Shown in pieces: positions 62,654 through 64,000 of a stretch of 64,000 nucleotides of DNA. The notes beneath the pieces are model-generated. The model saw nothing but the letters and a program-made list of their open reading frames with translations, was not told the DNA's origin and made no database searches. The stretch spans positions 1 to 64,000 of the forward strand of contig JAURVB010000779.1 of assembly GCA_033002965.1 (NCBI GenBank). Reading direction: 5' to 3'. Within the stretch, counting starts at the first letter, position 1. Every line of letters starts with the position of its first letter. The translations under genes were made by a program, and so were the position numbers. The stretch is from Piper betle (lineage: Eukaryota > Streptophyta > Magnoliopsida > Piperales > Piperaceae).

Positions 62654-62850
62654 AGCATAATTATAATCTTCTATTATTATTTATCTATCTATATCTCTAT
62701 CTATCTACCTGTTATCTTTTTATAATATACGAAAGGTAGGTTCAATCAATACCTAGCATAATTATAATCTTCTATTATTATTTATCTATCCATAAATCTT
62801 TTTATAATATACGAAAGAAAGATTCAATCAATACGGAGCAGATTTTCCAT
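62654..62850. repeat. 101-bp tandem duplication
   Basis: 'agcataattataatcttcta' starts at 62654 and again at 62755, and the downstream words 'tttttataatatacgaaag' and 'ttcaatcaatac' also recur. Copy one carries an additional CTAT-type expansion. Confidence 0.85.
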
Positions 62851-64000
62851 AGCTTCTCACTGCAAGCCTATGGTCTTATTATTATTAGTTGTCGCATGTC
62901 CTTACATATCATTAAATTCGAGCATCGACCCCTCCAATTGAATAATTCTAAAATTTTCACCACAAAGTCTTCCACGGCTTACATGTATAAAATAAAAATA
63001 AAAATAACACAACTTACAAAATAACTCGGTTATAAATATTGTTAGGGGGCGTTTTATTCAAGCATTTGAAAAAATAAAAAAAGATCAATCCTTCTTTTTT
63101 TTTTATTTATAACGTTTGAGAAAGTTTTTAAGAGCCGCTTTATATTTTATCAACGATTTGCGGAACACATTTTTTTTAGTATTTATCTTTACCATATATT
63201 TTATTTGTAGAGTCATATTTATAAAATCTGTAATGTCACAAGATATCTATGTAAAGTGTCGTGATCCCTAAATTAGACGTGAAATTTTTTTCTACAGTTT
63301 AATATAATCATGCAAGATTTAAACTCACAAGATTAGGATATGGTTTTATTTAAGATTAAGGTACACTTCCTTTAAATAAATTACTAATTATTGTTTAATT
63401 TCAAGTAATTGTTGTTTATATTATTTATTGTAGGTTTAGTAAATTTTAAGGAAATAATAAGAAGGTTTAAGTTTTAATCCCTCCAACATGCGTTAAACAA
63501 TATACTTAAATTAAATTTAACTTTCATGTGTGTTATTTGTAAGGCACCTGGAGTTCTATCTTAATGTAAGTGTCATGGAGTAGTCAACGTTGAATTGATG
63601 AGGGCAAAAATAATATTTTTTTTAGGATATGTTGACATTGGTTATAATTAAATAATAAATTTTTGCTCACGGTGGAAAAATCTTATCCTAGGTAGTTCTT
63701 GGGAGTGACTTTTTAGGATATGTTATTGGTTATAATTAAATAATAGATTTGTTTAGAGAGTACGTGAAATATTTAATAAAATAAAATAATTTGAAAAATT
63801 ATATCAGAAAACAAAGAAGATTTTTTTCTAATTGTAAATAAAAGAAAAGAAAGCAAACGTTATAGGTTTATTTGGGTGTAGACGGGTCCTTGAAAGATAG
63901 TAAGAATAAACCAACTGAATTGAGCTGAAATTGTCGGTTCGGTTCTGCTTCCACCTTGGGTTAAATTCCTAACAGTGTAAAAAATCGGTTTGGAATCGAA
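62851..64000. other. A/T-rich terminal spacer, possible transposon edge
   Basis: No gene is supported. A direct repeat (ttggttataattaaataata) occurs near 63638 and 63725. The last 80 bases contain 'gtcggttcggttc' and 'aatcggtttggaatcgaa', words common in plant hAT subterminal regions, so an element may begin just beyond the window. Confidence 0.4.

Overview
The window is a nuclear segment of a flowering plant. The genes are plant families with many short GT-AG introns, intergenic DNA is very A/T-rich, and plant hAT, copia-like and TRIM-like elements are present. First exons are GC-rich (SYP22-like, PCFS4-like, TSB-like) against A/T-rich introns, which suggests a monocot outside the grasses; that is inference and I do not name a species.

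Layout. 1-3530: a decayed hAT transposon behind a 91-bp tandem repeat. 4171-7406 (-): an intact seven-exon vacuolar/prevacuolar Qa-SNARE gene (SYP22-like) with a copia fragment in an intron. 8948-12012 (-): an intact eleven-exon N6-methyl-AMP deaminase gene (MAPDA/ADAL). 15047-16449 (+): intact ribosomal protein uL23 (RPL23A) with a telo-box and site II promoter. 17194-20470 (-): a tryptophan synthase beta pseudogene. 21272-27955 (+): a PCFS4/Pcf11-like 3'-end processing gene whose N-terminal CID exons are frameshifted while its C-terminal exons stay open. 28000-37020: repeat-rich DNA with two TRIM-like elements, minisatellites and A/T-rich repeats. 37100-43311 (+): an AP-5 zeta (AP5Z1-like) pseudogene. 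45737-51336 (-): an intact class IV HD-ZIP transcription factor gene (764 codons). 51337-59298: a gene-free 8-kb interval. 59299-60043 (+): an intact three-exon gene resembling VASCULAR-RELATED UNKNOWN PROTEIN (VUP). 60044-64000: A/T-rich DNA with no convincing gene.

The genes have unrelated housekeeping or developmental roles (vesicle fusion, nucleotide clean-up, translation, mRNA 3' ends, epidermal transcription). I see no operon-like or cluster logic and no obviously new biological system. The most notable pattern is that three neighbouring genes (TSB, the CID half of PCFS4, AP5Z1) are decayed, while the five other genes splice into perfectly open frames by my hand reconstruction. The indels are therefore unlikely to be general assembly error. 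All exon coordinates come from reading splice sites and matching remembered family sequence by eye; no alignment was run.
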